Source: a virus
Virus record (IMG/VR): IMGVR_UViG_3300037456_000001
Location: 1-20,452 of that record
Reading direction: 5' to 3' (one strand)
Length of the DNA stretch: 20,452 nucleotides
Position 1 is the stretch's first letter. Every line of letters starts with the position of its first letter. Position numbers and translations under genes: made by a program. Below the pieces are notes generated by a model. It did no database searches. It was not told where the DNA came from and saw nothing but the letters and a program-made list of their open reading frames with translations. Shown here one piece after another: positions 6,496 through 13,822 of the stretch.

Positions 6496-9200
6496 CGTGA
6501 GGGCCTCCGTCCTGCGTCGTTGTTAGCCTGCTGAAAGCCGGCATTGACGGCGTTAGTCGCCGCCGTGTGGACGACGGCCATGACTTGTTCCCCGGTGAAG
6601 GGGTTGGTCACGTAGACCGTGATGTTCTGCCCCCCGTTGGGTAGTTTGCCGGTGTCGTTCATGTACTTCAACGCGGGCGCACCAATGGACTCGGCGCTAG
6701 ACCGTTTCATGACGTGCTCACCCGGCGTCAACCAGGCAGGCACCGTGTCACTACCGATAGGGCCACGAGAGAAACCGCCACCCGCAAGGTAGACAGGCCC
6801 ACCGCCCGCACGGTAGATCGTGCCGCCGTCCGACTTGGTTTGCCCACCACTGCCGCCCACACCGTTTGACGTGTGCGTTTCCGAATAGATGCTGTTCACA
6901 TGGGAAGTGATCCACACTTCCTTGCCGTGCAAGGCGTCGATCGCAGCTTGGAACCGTGCCAACTGGGCGTGTGCTTCCGCCGTCAGAACTTCCGTCTTTG
7001 TCAGCGTGAGCGGGGGGATCTTGTACATGCTGTCCACCAGTTTGGTGATAGCTTCCCGGTCGACGCCGTGCGCCACGGCATTGTCGATGATCGCCTGTCG
7101 CATCTTCACGTACTCGGCGCGAGAGGACGCGGTCATCTTCTGGACGCCGCCGTTGGCCTCGATCACGCCCTCCATGGCGTTGATCTGGCCGATGACCTGA
7201 CCACGCAAAGCCACCGACGCGGAAGACATGTCATTGATAGACGTTGTCGTGAAGTGAACCTTTTTACCGGTAGCGGTCATATGGTCGCCCATATTTACGA
7301 GGGATGAGTCGAAGGTGTTCTGTGCTTGCGCGGCCGTTATGGTCTTCCCGTTTAGTGCGTCCCATGCCTGCTTTAGCAACCCGGCCGCGTCATCCTGTAC
7401 CTTCATGGACGCGGTGGTTGCCTCGGTTGATGCCTGGGTTTGGGCTTGCGCGGCGACGGCCTGCTGGTAAGCGGTCACGGTCATGCCTAGTGCGGCGGCG
7501 GTCGCGGCGGTTGAACCCGTGGACTGGTCCATTGCGGCAGCCATGTCAAGGTTCGCTTGACGGCCACGGTCAATGCTGGACTTGTTCACGTCGATGGCCT
7601 TGTTGACCGTGTCAATCGCACCAACGAAACCATCCGTGGCCGACGTAGAATCCGTCGTCGCCCCCACATAGCCGCTGGTCGCATCCGCCGCGGCCTGCAC
7701 CTTATCCTTCGCGGCGGCGACCTTGTCAGCAACCTGCTGCTGTGCACCTGCCATGCCCATGGCGGCGTCCGTCAGGGTGGACTGGGAGATCCCGAGGCGT
7801 TGCGCGGCCTCGAATGCGCCCTCATCGGAGAGGGCTTTCGCGGCCTGCTGGCGGACGTGCTCCCCCAAGGCGTTATTATCGTCCCGCAACGCTTGCGTGT
7901 AGTCCTGCACCGCCATGGTCGCTTGGCCTTGTGATGCTGCGGCGGACGCGGCACCCACAGCCACCCCGGCAACCGCAGCCAACAGGATACCCACCACGGG
8001 CACGGCAAGGTTCGCCATGACACCCGTGAGTCCGATAGCTTCCGCCACCGCCGTTATACCGGCAGAAATAGCACCCGAACCCACAATGCGCAGGGCGATG
8101 CCCAGCGACGTTGCCGTGGTCACCAACCCGGCCAAGACCGGCAACGGCAGGTCATTGATCACAGTCGTCAACCCGTTCAAGAACCCGATCACCACGGGAC
8201 CCAGGGGGGCGAATGCGGCAAGGATGTGCCCCGCCGACGTCACCAACCCCTCAATAAGCTGCATCACCGAGGGGAGGTTATCGACCGCGTACGTCACAAA
8301 CGTGGTAAACCCGTTAGAGGACGGCATCGCGGACAGCCACCCAATGAACGCATTCAACTGGGCCGCACCCTCCTGAATCAGAGGATTAGCGGCCTGCAAA
8401 CCAGCAATCACACCAGCCAACGCCGTGGACCCCATACGCCCCAGCGCGGCAGCCGAATTCCCCACCAACGTGTTCAGGAAGGGCAGGTTCGTGTTGATCG
8501 CATCGACGGCGTCCTGGAACGAGCCGAGCATCCGGACGGCGGCGGTCTGCGCCAGCGTGTCCAGGGTGCCCTTCAACGACGTCAGGCCGGCCTTGTATTC
8601 CAGACCGGCCGTGGTGCCCTGCGCCATGGCCTGCTTGATGCCCACAACGGCGAGGACACCCGAGGCGGCCATGACACCGAACGCGGCACCCAAACCGACG
8701 GCGGCGGCCCCAATCGGGGCGGCGGCAGCTACAATGGCCGGGGCAAGCGCAATCAGGTTGGCAATCGTGGCGCGTCGCCCGTGCAGGGCCTCGTTGTTCC
8801 GGTTGGTGGAGTCGGTGTTCTTATCCGTCTCGGCCGTGTCGCGGCCTTTCGCGGCGGACAGCTTGCCCTCGGCGTCCTGCTCCGCGTTCAACGCCCGCGT
8901 CAGTGTCAGGCGGGCGGCGGCGGCCTGGGTGGAATCGTCGCCCCACTTCTTTGTGACAGCGGCGAGCTTGTCCTGTGAGATCGCCGAACGCTGGTAGGCG
9001 ACGTCAAGGTCACGCTCCGCCTTCGCAACGGCGCCCAGCTTCGACAACGCCCCGGCAACGTTCGCGTCGACCTTGACAGTCGGGTCCAGTGCGCCCAGTT
9101 CGCGGGCCTCAGCCTTGACCTCGGCAGCTTTCTGGTCCCACCCGGACTTGTCAATGCCAAGTTTCGCGTCAATGCTGCCGACAGTCGTAGGACCCGTCAT
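6492..9200 (-). CDS. Tape measure protein
   Basis: At 902 residues this is the longest gene, placed after the G/GT chaperones as in other siphoviruses. Residues 20-135 are helical and charged, consistent with coiled coil. A long hydrophobic Ala/Gly-rich region lies at about 145-190, and a second hydrophobic segment (VVGILLAAVAGVAVGAA) near 400. These are usual for tape measures, which fill the tail lumen, set its length and may enter the host membrane. The rest is Ala/Gln/Asp-rich helix, with a Gly-rich segment (YRAGGGPVYLAGGGFSRG) near the C-terminus. I chose ATG 9198-9200 because GGAGG lies six bases upstream; the GTG at 9206 would have no spacing. At about 1.5 angstrom per residue, a tail near 135 nm would be expected. 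No lytic enzyme domain was seen. Confidence 0.93.
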   Translation of the reverse strand: MTGPTTVGSIDAKLGIDKSGWDQKAAEVKAEARELGALDPTVKVDANVAGALSKLGAVAKAERDLDVAYQRSAISQDKLAAVTKKWGDDSTQAAAARLTLTRALNAEQDAEGKLSAAKGRDTAETDKNTDSTNRNNEALHGRRATIANLIALAPAIVAAAAPIGAAAVGLGAAFGVMAASGVLAVVGIKQAMAQGTTAGLEYKAGLTSLKGTLDTLAQTAAVRMLGSFQDAVDAINTNLPFLNTLVGNSAAALGRMGSTALAGVIAGLQAANPLIQEGAAQLNAFIGWLSAMPSSNGFTTFVTYAVDNLPSVMQLIEGLVTSAGHILAAFAPLGPVVIGFLNGLTTVINDLPLPVLAGLVTTATSLGIALRIVGSGAISAGITAVAEAIGLTGVMANLAVPVVGILLAAVAGVAVGAASAAASQGQATMAVQDYTQALRDDNNALGEHVRQQAAKALSDEGAFEAAQRLGISQSTLTDAAMGMAGAQQQVADKVAAAKDKVQAAADATSGYVGATTDSTSATDGFVGAIDTVNKAIDVNKSSIDRGRQANLDMAAAMDQSTGSTAATAAALGMTVTAYQQAVAAQAQTQASTEATTASMKVQDDAAGLLKQAWDALNGKTITAAQAQNTFDSSLVNMGDHMTATGKKVHFTTTSINDMSSASVALRGQVIGQINAMEGVIEANGGVQKMTASSRAEYVKMRQAIIDNAVAHGVDREAITKLVDSMYKIPPLTLTKTEVLTAEAHAQLARFQAAIDALHGKEVWITSHVNSIYSETHTSNGVGGSGGQTKSDGGTIYRAGGGPVYLAGGGFSRGPIGSDTVPAWLTPGEHVMKRSSAESIGAPALKYMNDTGKLPNGGQNITVYVTNPFTGEQVMAVVHTAATNAVNAGFQQANNDAGRRPSR

Positions 9201-9202
9201 GG

Positions 9203-9834
9203 TCACCCTCCGTGCGTTTTAGTGTCTTCTTCGGGTGGTTTCAAGGCACGCCACAGGCGGGACTCCCCCGCCAACAAACCCTGTATCAGGTCGCGGAACT
9301 CACACCACGGCGGCTGCTCACGATGTAGGCGGATGCCGTACACGTCCGCGAAGTCAGCCACAATGGCCGTCCACTGGTTTAGGATTTGCTCCCACGTGAC
9401 CGGGTCACCGGTTTCTTCGTCTTCGCCGCGGTCGTACCATTCCCAGAGTCCGGTGCCGGCGTCGTAGCTGCCGCGCCCTGTGGGATCATTTGGGCCGTCT
9501 TGACGGCTTCGTACAGTGCCGCCACCGCCACTTTTGGGATGCCGTTTTCCCACACCTTCTCCGCGCCTTCACGGTCGGTTTGGAAGTCAGCCAAGGCGGT
9601 GAAGAACACCCGGTCGGTCGTGTCAGGTCCGACACCGTCCGCCCGCAACTGGTGCTGCACATCCCCAAGTAGGATGTCGTACACGTCCTGTAGGGATGCG
9701 GTGGTGTCTTCCTGGCGGAGGATCGCGTGGAGGCGTACCCCGTCCGACAAGGACACTTTGGGGAGTGTGTAGGTTTTGTCTTTAATGGGTAGGACGATGG
9801 GGCCGAGGACTTCCTCGAGGCTGCGGAATGCCAT
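9203..9834 (-). CDS. Tail assembly chaperone GT (made by -1 frameshift)
   Basis: The extended chaperone is expected from two overlapping frames: 9379-9834, then the -1 frame ending at 9203. Shifting after codon 101 would give about 210 residues. The second frame carries a well-formed T domain: TWEQILNQW, then ADFADVYGI and a final FRDLIQGLLAGESRLW, a pattern shared by actinophage chaperones. That frame has no good independent start. G/GT pairs bind the tape measure during tail assembly and are absent from the virion; this is established for lambda and widely conserved in siphoviruses. Position between tube protein and tape measure fits exactly. The frame relation is -1, and the canonical heptamer CCCAAAA lies in phase at 9532-9538. 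The exact slip point is inferred. Confidence 0.83.
9379..9834 (-). CDS. Tail assembly chaperone G
   Basis: The unshifted product is 151 residues. Residues 1-100 have the compact helical layout of G proteins: PIVLPIKDKTYTLPKVSLSD, then a helix with LQDVYDILLGDVQHQ and RVFFTALADFQTDREGAEKVW. The tail after residue 120 is a disordered Ala/Thr/Lys-rich stretch ending in TRSRGSKS. It lies between the major tail protein and the tape measure. The start is ATG 9832-9834; the upstream region offers only a weak GAAAG, so initiation may be modest. Most ribosomes should stop at 9379 and yield G, while a fraction shifts to yield GT. Confidence 0.85.
   Translation of the reverse strand: MAFRSLEEVLGPIVLPIKDKTYTLPKVSLSDGVRLHAILRQEDTTASLQDVYDILLGDVQHQLRADGVGPDTTDRVFFTALADFQTDREGAEKVWENGIPKVAVAALYEAVKTAQMIPQGAAATTPAPDSGNGTTAAKTKKPVTRSRGSKS
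9532..9538 (-). promoter_or_regulatory. Programmed -1 frameshift slippery heptamer CCCAAAA
   Basis: On the minus strand the heptamer reads C CCA AAA in the frame of G, which fits the canonical X XXY YYZ rule. After an eight-base spacer a 6-bp stem (9518-9523 with 9502-9507, one G-U pair) can form around a ten-base loop, the usual place of a stimulating structure. The next frame is -1 and carries the T domain. No other canonical heptamer in phase was found between here and the stop of G at 9379. Confidence 0.72.
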
Positions 9835-9879
9835 AGTGTGTTGTTCTTTCGCTCAATTGCTCATGAAAGGTTGGGGGGT

Positions 9880-9914
9880 GCCCCCTTGCCGCTGTACACG
9901 GACGGCAAGGGGGC
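9880..9914 (-). other. Perfect 12-bp hairpin downstream of the tail-tube gene
   Basis: The arms 9880-9891 (GCCCCCTTGCCG) and 9903-9914 (CGGCAAGGGGGC) are perfect reverse complements around an 11-base loop. It begins 19 bases after the tube-protein stop and lies upstream of chaperone G. There is no T-run on the minus strand, so it is not a standard intrinsic terminator. It may protect the 3' end of the abundant tube message or lower read-through into the chaperone genes. Confidence 0.8.
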
Positions 9915-9932
9915 GGGTATGACGCCTAGGGT

Positions 9933-10640
9933 TTAGGCGCCACGGGTGTAGGCGAAGCTGGCAGAAGCCCCGGCCGCGTTCGTGACCACAATCGCGGCCG
10001 AACCAGCCGTACCGGCAGGCATGACAGCCTCAATCAACGAGTTCGACACCACATCCCACGACGTGGCGTTCGTGGCGCCGAACTTCACACCCGTGGTCGC
10101 CACAGTCCCGATGAAGTTCGTACCCTGGATACGGACCAGGCCGCCAACAGCAACACCGGACGGGGTAGCGGCAGACACCACAGGGACCGCGACCGAGTTC
10201 CACGGGTTCGTGATGAACGACAGGACACCGTCACCCTTGAACGTCGCCGTGACCTCTTCCAGGTCGGCGGTGCCGGTCTTGGACTGGTTCCACTCCACCA
10301 GCGCGTAACCACTCTTCGCCTCGGGGGCGCCGTTGCGGTCGTACCAGCGCACGTACAGGCGGGCTGCACTGCCGAACTGGAACTGGGCCTGACGGACCAA
10401 CTCCTGGCCGGGATCGAACAGGCCCGTGGTGGGGTTGACGGGGCGGTCGGCTTTGATGACGAGCTGCCACGCCGTCATGGTCTTTTCAAAGCTGTCGAAC
10501 CCGGCGTTGTCATAGTTCGCGGTCGACTGGTAGGTGGGGGATTCGGTGGGGGCGAAGTCGGTCATGGCGGAGAACGGGAGCCATGAAACATTGTCCGCGG
10601 ACACGTCGACCTTGAACCGGCGCGCAAGGGAATAGGACAT
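9933..10640 (-). CDS. Major tail (tube) protein with C-terminal IPT/TIG Ig-like domain
   Basis: This 235-residue protein forms the tail tube. Residues 1-148 match the tube fold seen in actinophages, with RRFKVDVSADNVSWLPF, TAWQLVIKADRP, ARLYVRWYDRNGAPEAKSGY and VTATFKGDG. Residues 152-235 are an Ig-like IPT/TIG domain: SAATPSGVAVGG, the strand VRIQGTNF, VKFGATNAT and a final IVVTNAAGASASF. Such domains often decorate the outside of phage tails and may bind cell-surface sugars weakly. The start ATG 10638-10640 has a full AGGAGG nine bases upstream, fitting high expression. The gene is flanked by an intrinsic terminator upstream and a strong hairpin downstream. It lies directly before the G/GT chaperones, as in most siphoviruses. 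Confidence 0.92.
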   Translation of the reverse strand: MSYSLARRFKVDVSADNVSWLPFSAMTDFAPTESPTYQSTANYDNAGFDSFEKTMTAWQLVIKADRPVNPTTGLFDPGQELVRQAQFQFGSAARLYVRWYDRNGAPEAKSGYALVEWNQSKTGTADLEEVTATFKGDGVLSFITNPWNSVAVPVVSAATPSGVAVGGLVRIQGTNFIGTVATTGVKFGATNATSWDVVSNSLIEAVMPAGTAGSAAIVVTNAAGASASFAYTRGA

Positions 10641-10676
10641 AAGGGGGTGCCTCCTAGGGGGCTGTTTTCGGACATG

Positions 10677-10702
10677 AAAAAAGCCACCCGGAGAGAGTGG
10701 CT
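10677..10702 (-). terminator. Intrinsic terminator/attenuator upstream of the tail-tube gene
   Basis: On the minus strand the stem AGCCAC / GTGGCT (10697-10702 with 10682-10687) encloses a nine-base loop and is followed by six T residues (10677-10682 on the plus strand read as A). It lies between the tail-terminator stop at 10739 and the tube start at 10640. The stem is short (6 bp), so it may be leaky. If it works, it would reduce read-through from the head module, so the tube gene may need its own promoter. I see no clear promoter in the 36 bases between the two. Confidence 0.65.
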
Positions 10703-10738
10703 AGAAGTGGTTCGTATTATTCAGTTAGGGAATGTGGG

Positions 10739-11163
10739 TTAGTCCCAGCCGTTGGCGGGGCGGTTCACCGTGGGAGGGTAGTCCATGTCAACGTACATGT
10801 GGTCGACGCGTTCCCACCGGTTCGCAGAATCCTCACCCATGGGCACGGATGAATTCCGCAAGCACTGGATGATGTGGGTGGATCCCATGGTGGTGTTGGT
10901 GAGGTTCTGCAATAGGTCAAAGACCGCATCCCCCAAGTCGTCCACGTCGAGACCTGCACCAGCATTTTTCCCATAGGCGACATCGTCATGTCCGTCAACG
11001 GCACGGCCGTCAGCACGATCACACGGTCAGGGCTGGCCGGCATGTTCTTGAAGATGACCGCCGTATCCGTGGCGGCGTAAACACCGGACGGGTTGAATAC
11101 CCCAATCCCGGTATCGGCGATCATCTGGGCTATGCCCGTCAACAGGTCTCGTGTCGCTGCCAT
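10739..11163 (-). CDS. Tail terminator protein, split over two frames
   Basis: The gene starts at ATG 11161-11163 and reads as a tail terminator (MAATRDLLTGIAQMIADTG, then SPDRVIVLTAVPLTD). After about codon 66 this frame becomes unrelated, Thr/Trp/Pro-rich sequence ending at 10765. The -1 frame supplies the missing C-terminal half: VDDLGDAVFDLLQNL, then RWERVDHMYV and the end NRPANGWD, stopping at TAA 10739. Joined at the GGGAAAA run (10966-10972), the product would be 141 residues, close to the family's usual size. The protein caps the tail tube and joins it to the neck. Causes could be programmed -1 shift, a deletion, or a miscalled A-run; the sequence alone cannot decide. The function call is firm, the intactness is not. 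Confidence 0.8.
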
Positions 11164-11198
11164 TGTTCATCCATTCTACCGGGTCAGACTGGCAGTGG

Positions 11199-11534
11199 TT
11201 AGGGGATCGCCTTGCGTAGTTCGGAGGCGACGATTTCGAGGATCGCCTCCGTCTCTTGCACGAGGGGCTGTTCGAGGTAGAGGGCCTGCCCCACCTCGTG
11301 GCGGAGCTGCAACTCGTAGTGTTGGTATCTGGCGTACGGACCCGGGTAGTAGACGCTGGCGCCGTCCGGGGCTGGCAGTGTTGCCGCCTCACCGCGTAGG
11401 TTGCCGGTGTCCATGGGGGTTTTGGACACGGCGACTTCCCTTAGATGTTCCATTCCTTTGAACGCCGCACCGGGGATCGCGTCGACCACATTCTGGGTGA
11501 TCTCGTCAAGGTAGATGCTGAAATTATCGGTCAC
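11199..11534 (-). CDS. Neck/minor capsid protein, HK97 gp10-like
   Basis: This 111-residue protein has an N-terminal helix region (FSIYLDEITQNVVDAIPGAA), the segment VSKTPMDTGNLRGEAAT typical of HK97 gp10-like proteins, and a C-terminal part RHEVGQALYLEQPL that recurs in actinophage minor capsid proteins. These proteins lie between stopper and tail terminator and help join head and tail. The start is GTG 11532-11534, which overlaps the stop of the preceding gene (GTGA), so translation is probably coupled. It is followed by a 35-base gap before the tail terminator start. A perfect 9-bp inverted repeat (11222-11230 and 11243-11251) lies near its 3' end and may be chance. Confidence 0.78.
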   Translation of the reverse strand: MTDNFSIYLDEITQNVVDAIPGAAFKGMEHLREVAVSKTPMDTGNLRGEAATLPAPDGASVYYPGPYARYQHYELQLRHEVGQALYLEQPLVQETEAILEIVASELRKAIP

Positions 11535-11857
11535 TTCAACGTCACTGCGGCGTGTTCGGGAAGGTCCAACCCGGGGGCGTCGTTCACGTTCTGCGTGATC
11601 ACATACGAGGCCTTCCCGCCCACGGTCACCCGCGAGTCCGGGACAAACAACGCACCGTCCGCCGTACCCATGTACAGGGTCGACTCCGACACGACTTGTT
11701 CGCCGTCCTTCGCACGTACCAGACGTCTCTTCGCCTCAGCGAAGCACGCCACCACGACTTTTGGACCATAAACATCCCCATACGCGCCCGCCCCCTCAAA
11801 TGGTTCGACAGTGGCGGTGTGTACGTAGAAGTCGGCCATGTCGTCGGCGGCACTCAC
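11531..11857 (-). CDS. Head-tail stopper (head closure) protein
   Basis: The product is about 108 residues, a small beta-barrel-like protein. It has DMADFYVHTATVEPFEGAG, the segment YGDVYGPKVVVACFAEAKRRLV, then ADGALFVPDSRVTVGGKASYV. This matches stopper proteins that close the portal channel after packaging. Start choice is uncertain. GTG 11855-11857 gives a GTGA overlap with the previous stop, the arrangement used elsewhere in this operon. An upstream GTG at 11869 and an ATG at 11837-11839 (MADFYV) are alternatives. It lies between the adaptor and the gp10-like gene, which is the expected order of the neck module. Confidence 0.78.
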   Translation of the reverse strand: MSAADDMADFYVHTATVEPFEGAGAYGDVYGPKVVVACFAEAKRRLVRAKDGEQVVSESTLYMGTADGALFVPDSRVTVGGKASYVITQNVNDAPGLDLPEHAAVTLK

Positions 11858-12306
11858 CCGTACATCCACACGTTGGAATCCATCATGTTGTTCTCAACGA
11901 GCTTCCGGGCGGCTTCGGGTACCAGTTTCGTCAGCGCCTCGGCCTTAGCCGTCGCGGCTGCGGCCCCGTCAGCGTAGGTGATGTGTGCTGTGCCGATGGA
12001 CTTCGAGGATGCGACGCCGGCGACTTGTACACCACCGGTCAGCGGGTTGACACCCAACGCGGCCCAAGCGGCTGCCTGGATACAGGTGGCGTCATTCAAC
12101 ACCTGCGCGACGATAGGGTCAGTCGCCAAACCAGTGGTGTCATCTACGGCATAGTAGGACGATGACGTGGCCTGTAACACCAGCGAGGACGCGGAGCGCA
12201 ACAACGGGACCGCGTTCACGGGCGGGTCCGCACCAGTCCACGCGGCAAGATCCGCGACCTGGGCGAGCATGGACGGAACCACAAAATTACCGAACAAGCC
12301 AGCCAT
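11854..12306 (-). CDS. Head-tail adaptor (connector) protein
   Basis: This 150-residue helical protein fits the adaptor that binds below the portal ring (gp6/gp15-type). The N-terminal helices include PSMLAQVADLAAWTG and LLRSASSLVLQAT. A central segment TDPIVAQVLNDATCIQAAAW is followed by a Gly/Val region and a C-terminal helix (AEALTKLVPEAARKLVENN). The start is ATG 12304-12306. Its stop TGA at 11854-11856 overlaps the next gene's GTG, which implies coupling. Assignment rests on the helical pattern plus its place between coat and stopper genes. Confidence 0.77.
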   Translation of the reverse strand: MAGLFGNFVVPSMLAQVADLAAWTGADPPVNAVPLLRSASSLVLQATSSSYYAVDDTTGLATDPIVAQVLNDATCIQAAAWAALGVNPLTGGVQVAGVASSKSIGTAHITYADGAAAATAKAEALTKLVPEAARKLVENNMMDSNVWMYG

Positions 12307-12313
12307 GGTCTAC

Positions 12314-12586
12314 CTACATCCCGTATTTTTCGATCAAGTCAGTTTTCGTCAGCGCTTCCGCATCATCCGGCAAGCACCCGTTATGGACGGCCCATGAAAT
12401 CCACGCGACCTTCGCCGCATTCAAGGCGGGCCGGGATCGTGCCACTTCTTCGACAAAGTCGGTGCCGTCCTCATTCACCCGCTTCGCATACCCCTTGAGA
12501 AGCTGATGTTCAATGACCTCGTGGAGAGGGAGAGACATCCTAAAGATGCTCCCCCCCTCTCCACGGATGAACCAGGTTTCGGCCAC
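12314..12586 (-). CDS. Small head-region protein of unknown function
   Basis: The 90-residue product begins FIRGEGGSIFRMSLPLHE, then has a helical segment with KGYAKRVNEDGTDF and ends with TKTDLIEKYGM. Short proteins of this kind occur between decoration and adaptor genes in actinophages and may be head accessory proteins. The start is GTG 12584-12586, two bases from the TAA of the preceding gene, without a clear Shine-Dalgarno. Translation is therefore probably coupled to the gene before it. An internal ATG at codon 17, with GGAG ten bases upstream, is an alternative, but the residues before it fit the protein pattern. I cannot name a function. Confidence 0.68.
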   Translation of the reverse strand: MAETWFIRGEGGSIFRMSLPLHEVIEHQLLKGYAKRVNEDGTDFVEEVARSRPALNAAKVAWISWAVHNGCLPDDAEALTKTDLIEKYGM

Positions 12587-12588
12587 GG

Positions 12589-12951
12589 TTAGCGGCGGTT
12601 GACCTTGAACGCGGTCACAGTGCCGGTGAACCCGGTCTGCAAGTCCAGGGACACGGACCCGTCCGGCTGCAAGAACCGGGCGGACTCGGACGGGGACAGC
12701 CAGACGGTCGCGCCAGCGGCAACAGCGACGGTCAGGTCACCAAGGCCGCTGGACGGGGCGAGGGGCTGGGTGCCGGCGCGCAGGATCGCGTTGAGGGAAC
12801 CGGCGGTCGTGTTCTTCACCCGGAACGCCAGCGTCTCGGGGCGCACACCGATTACGGTGTGTCCGTTGGGCGCGTCGGCGGTGGTGCCTGCCGGGTCCGC
12901 CACAGTCGCGGCGGTGGTCAGGTCAGTTACAGGTACGGCGGTGCGTGCCAT
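12589..12951 (-). CDS. Probable head decoration protein
   Basis: This 120-residue, beta-rich protein is encoded directly after the coat gene, the usual place of a head decoration or stabilising protein. Segments include LAFRVKNTTAGSLNAILRAG, LGDLTVAVAAGATVWLSP and SVSLDLQTGFTGTVTAF. It is rich in Ala, Thr and Val, with no cysteine and few charged residues, as expected for a surface beta-sandwich. The start is ATG 12949-12951; AAAGG lies about 14 bases upstream, which is rather far. Decoration is inferred from position and composition; no diagnostic motif is visible. Confidence 0.65.
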   Translation of the reverse strand: MARTAVPVTDLTTAATVADPAGTTADAPNGHTVIGVRPETLAFRVKNTTAGSLNAILRAGTQPLAPSSGLGDLTVAVAAGATVWLSPSESARFLQPDGSVSLDLQTGFTGTVTAFKVNRR

Positions 12952-12973
12952 AGTGTGTCAGCTACCTTTCGGG

Positions 12974-13822
12974 TTAGTTGATCGTGACAAGCGCGCTTGC
13001 CAGGGAGTCGGGGCGGACGAGCTTGCCACCGTAGAGGGCGAGGCCCTTCACGGCGTCAGAGAACGAGGACTGCGGCCGGTACGCCTCAACCTTGTTGATC
13101 TGTTCCGCGAACGTGAGGGCGGTGGAGTTGCCGGCGATGACGGCGTATTCCTGACCGGTCGTGTTGGGGGCGTTGTTCGAGAGGACAATGTCGAACCCGG
13201 CGGCACGGCCCACCATGCCGTTGCGCAGGCCCTCGGACGTGCCGGACTCGTTGACCTTGATGAAGCGGGAGTCACGCAGGAGCGCGCCGTGAGCTTCGGG
13301 CCGGACGACGACGGAACGGCCCGCGGTGGGGACGTTGGAGAGGTCCAGTTTGATCTTCAACGGCACCAGGACCTTGTCGTAGAAGTCAGACGGGGTGGTC
13401 GAGGCGATGGACACGGACCCGATCTGGTTTGCGGTCTGCACGCCGAGGAGGAGCAGGTTCGCCATGTACTGGTCCATGACGTCGCCGAGGCCGTAGGCGG
13501 CTTCGTTCATGGACTGGGGGATGACGTTGCCCTTGGCCTGTCGTGCGTCAATGTCGTCGACGGCGAACGCATAGAACTTCGACTGGTCCACAACCAGGGT
13601 GCGCTGGGAGTCGTTGACCTGCTCCGGGGTGATGACCGTGGAGTTGGGCACGTAGTTCTGGATGGTGGGGCGGCCGATGGACGTGATGCGGACGGTGTCG
13701 CCGGCGGCGGTGATCTCGCCCTCGTAGTCGCGGTTGGACAGGGCCGAGTAGACCAGGTTTTTGCGGAGCGCGACCAGGAGGTTTGCGCTCCAAATTTCCG
13801 GGCGGAAATTGAGGAGGGACAT
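12974..13822 (-). CDS. Major capsid (coat) protein, HK97 fold, P22-coat-like
   Basis: This 282-residue protein forms the icosahedral shell. The opening LLNFRPEIWSANLLVALRKN and the segment GDTVRITSIGRPTIQNYVP match the P22-type coat family widespread in actinophages. The middle includes SKFYAFAVDDIDARQAKG and GDVMDQYMANLLLL, followed by the P-domain-like DLSNVPTAGRSVVVRPEAHG. The C-terminus has FAEQINKVEAYRPQSSFSDA and LYGGKLVRPDSLA. It lies after the scaffold gene. The start ATG 13820-13822 has AAAGGA about eight bases upstream. That site lies within a small A/T-rich hairpin (GTTTTC/GAAAAC, 13826-13831 with 13839-13844), which might modulate initiation. No separate protease gene is seen, so maturation probably relies on the scaffold alone. 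Confidence 0.93.
   Translation of the reverse strand: MSLLNFRPEIWSANLLVALRKNLVYSALSNRDYEGEITAAGDTVRITSIGRPTIQNYVPNSTVITPEQVNDSQRTLVVDQSKFYAFAVDDIDARQAKGNVIPQSMNEAAYGLGDVMDQYMANLLLLGVQTANQIGSVSIASTTPSDFYDKVLVPLKIKLDLSNVPTAGRSVVVRPEAHGALLRDSRFIKVNESGTSEGLRNGMVGRAAGFDIVLSNNAPNTTGQEYAVIAGNSTALTFAEQINKVEAYRPQSSFSDAVKGLALYGGKLVRPDSLASALVTIN

Noticed and set aside
10703-10738. Possible promoter before the tail-tube gene (AATAATAC on the minus strand)
   Set aside because: It has no matching -35 element and lies upstream of the terminator, so it could not bypass it.
11222-11251. 9-bp inverted repeat in the gp10-like gene
   Set aside because: The loop is 12 bases and the arms use ordinary GC-rich codons; I treat it as probable chance.
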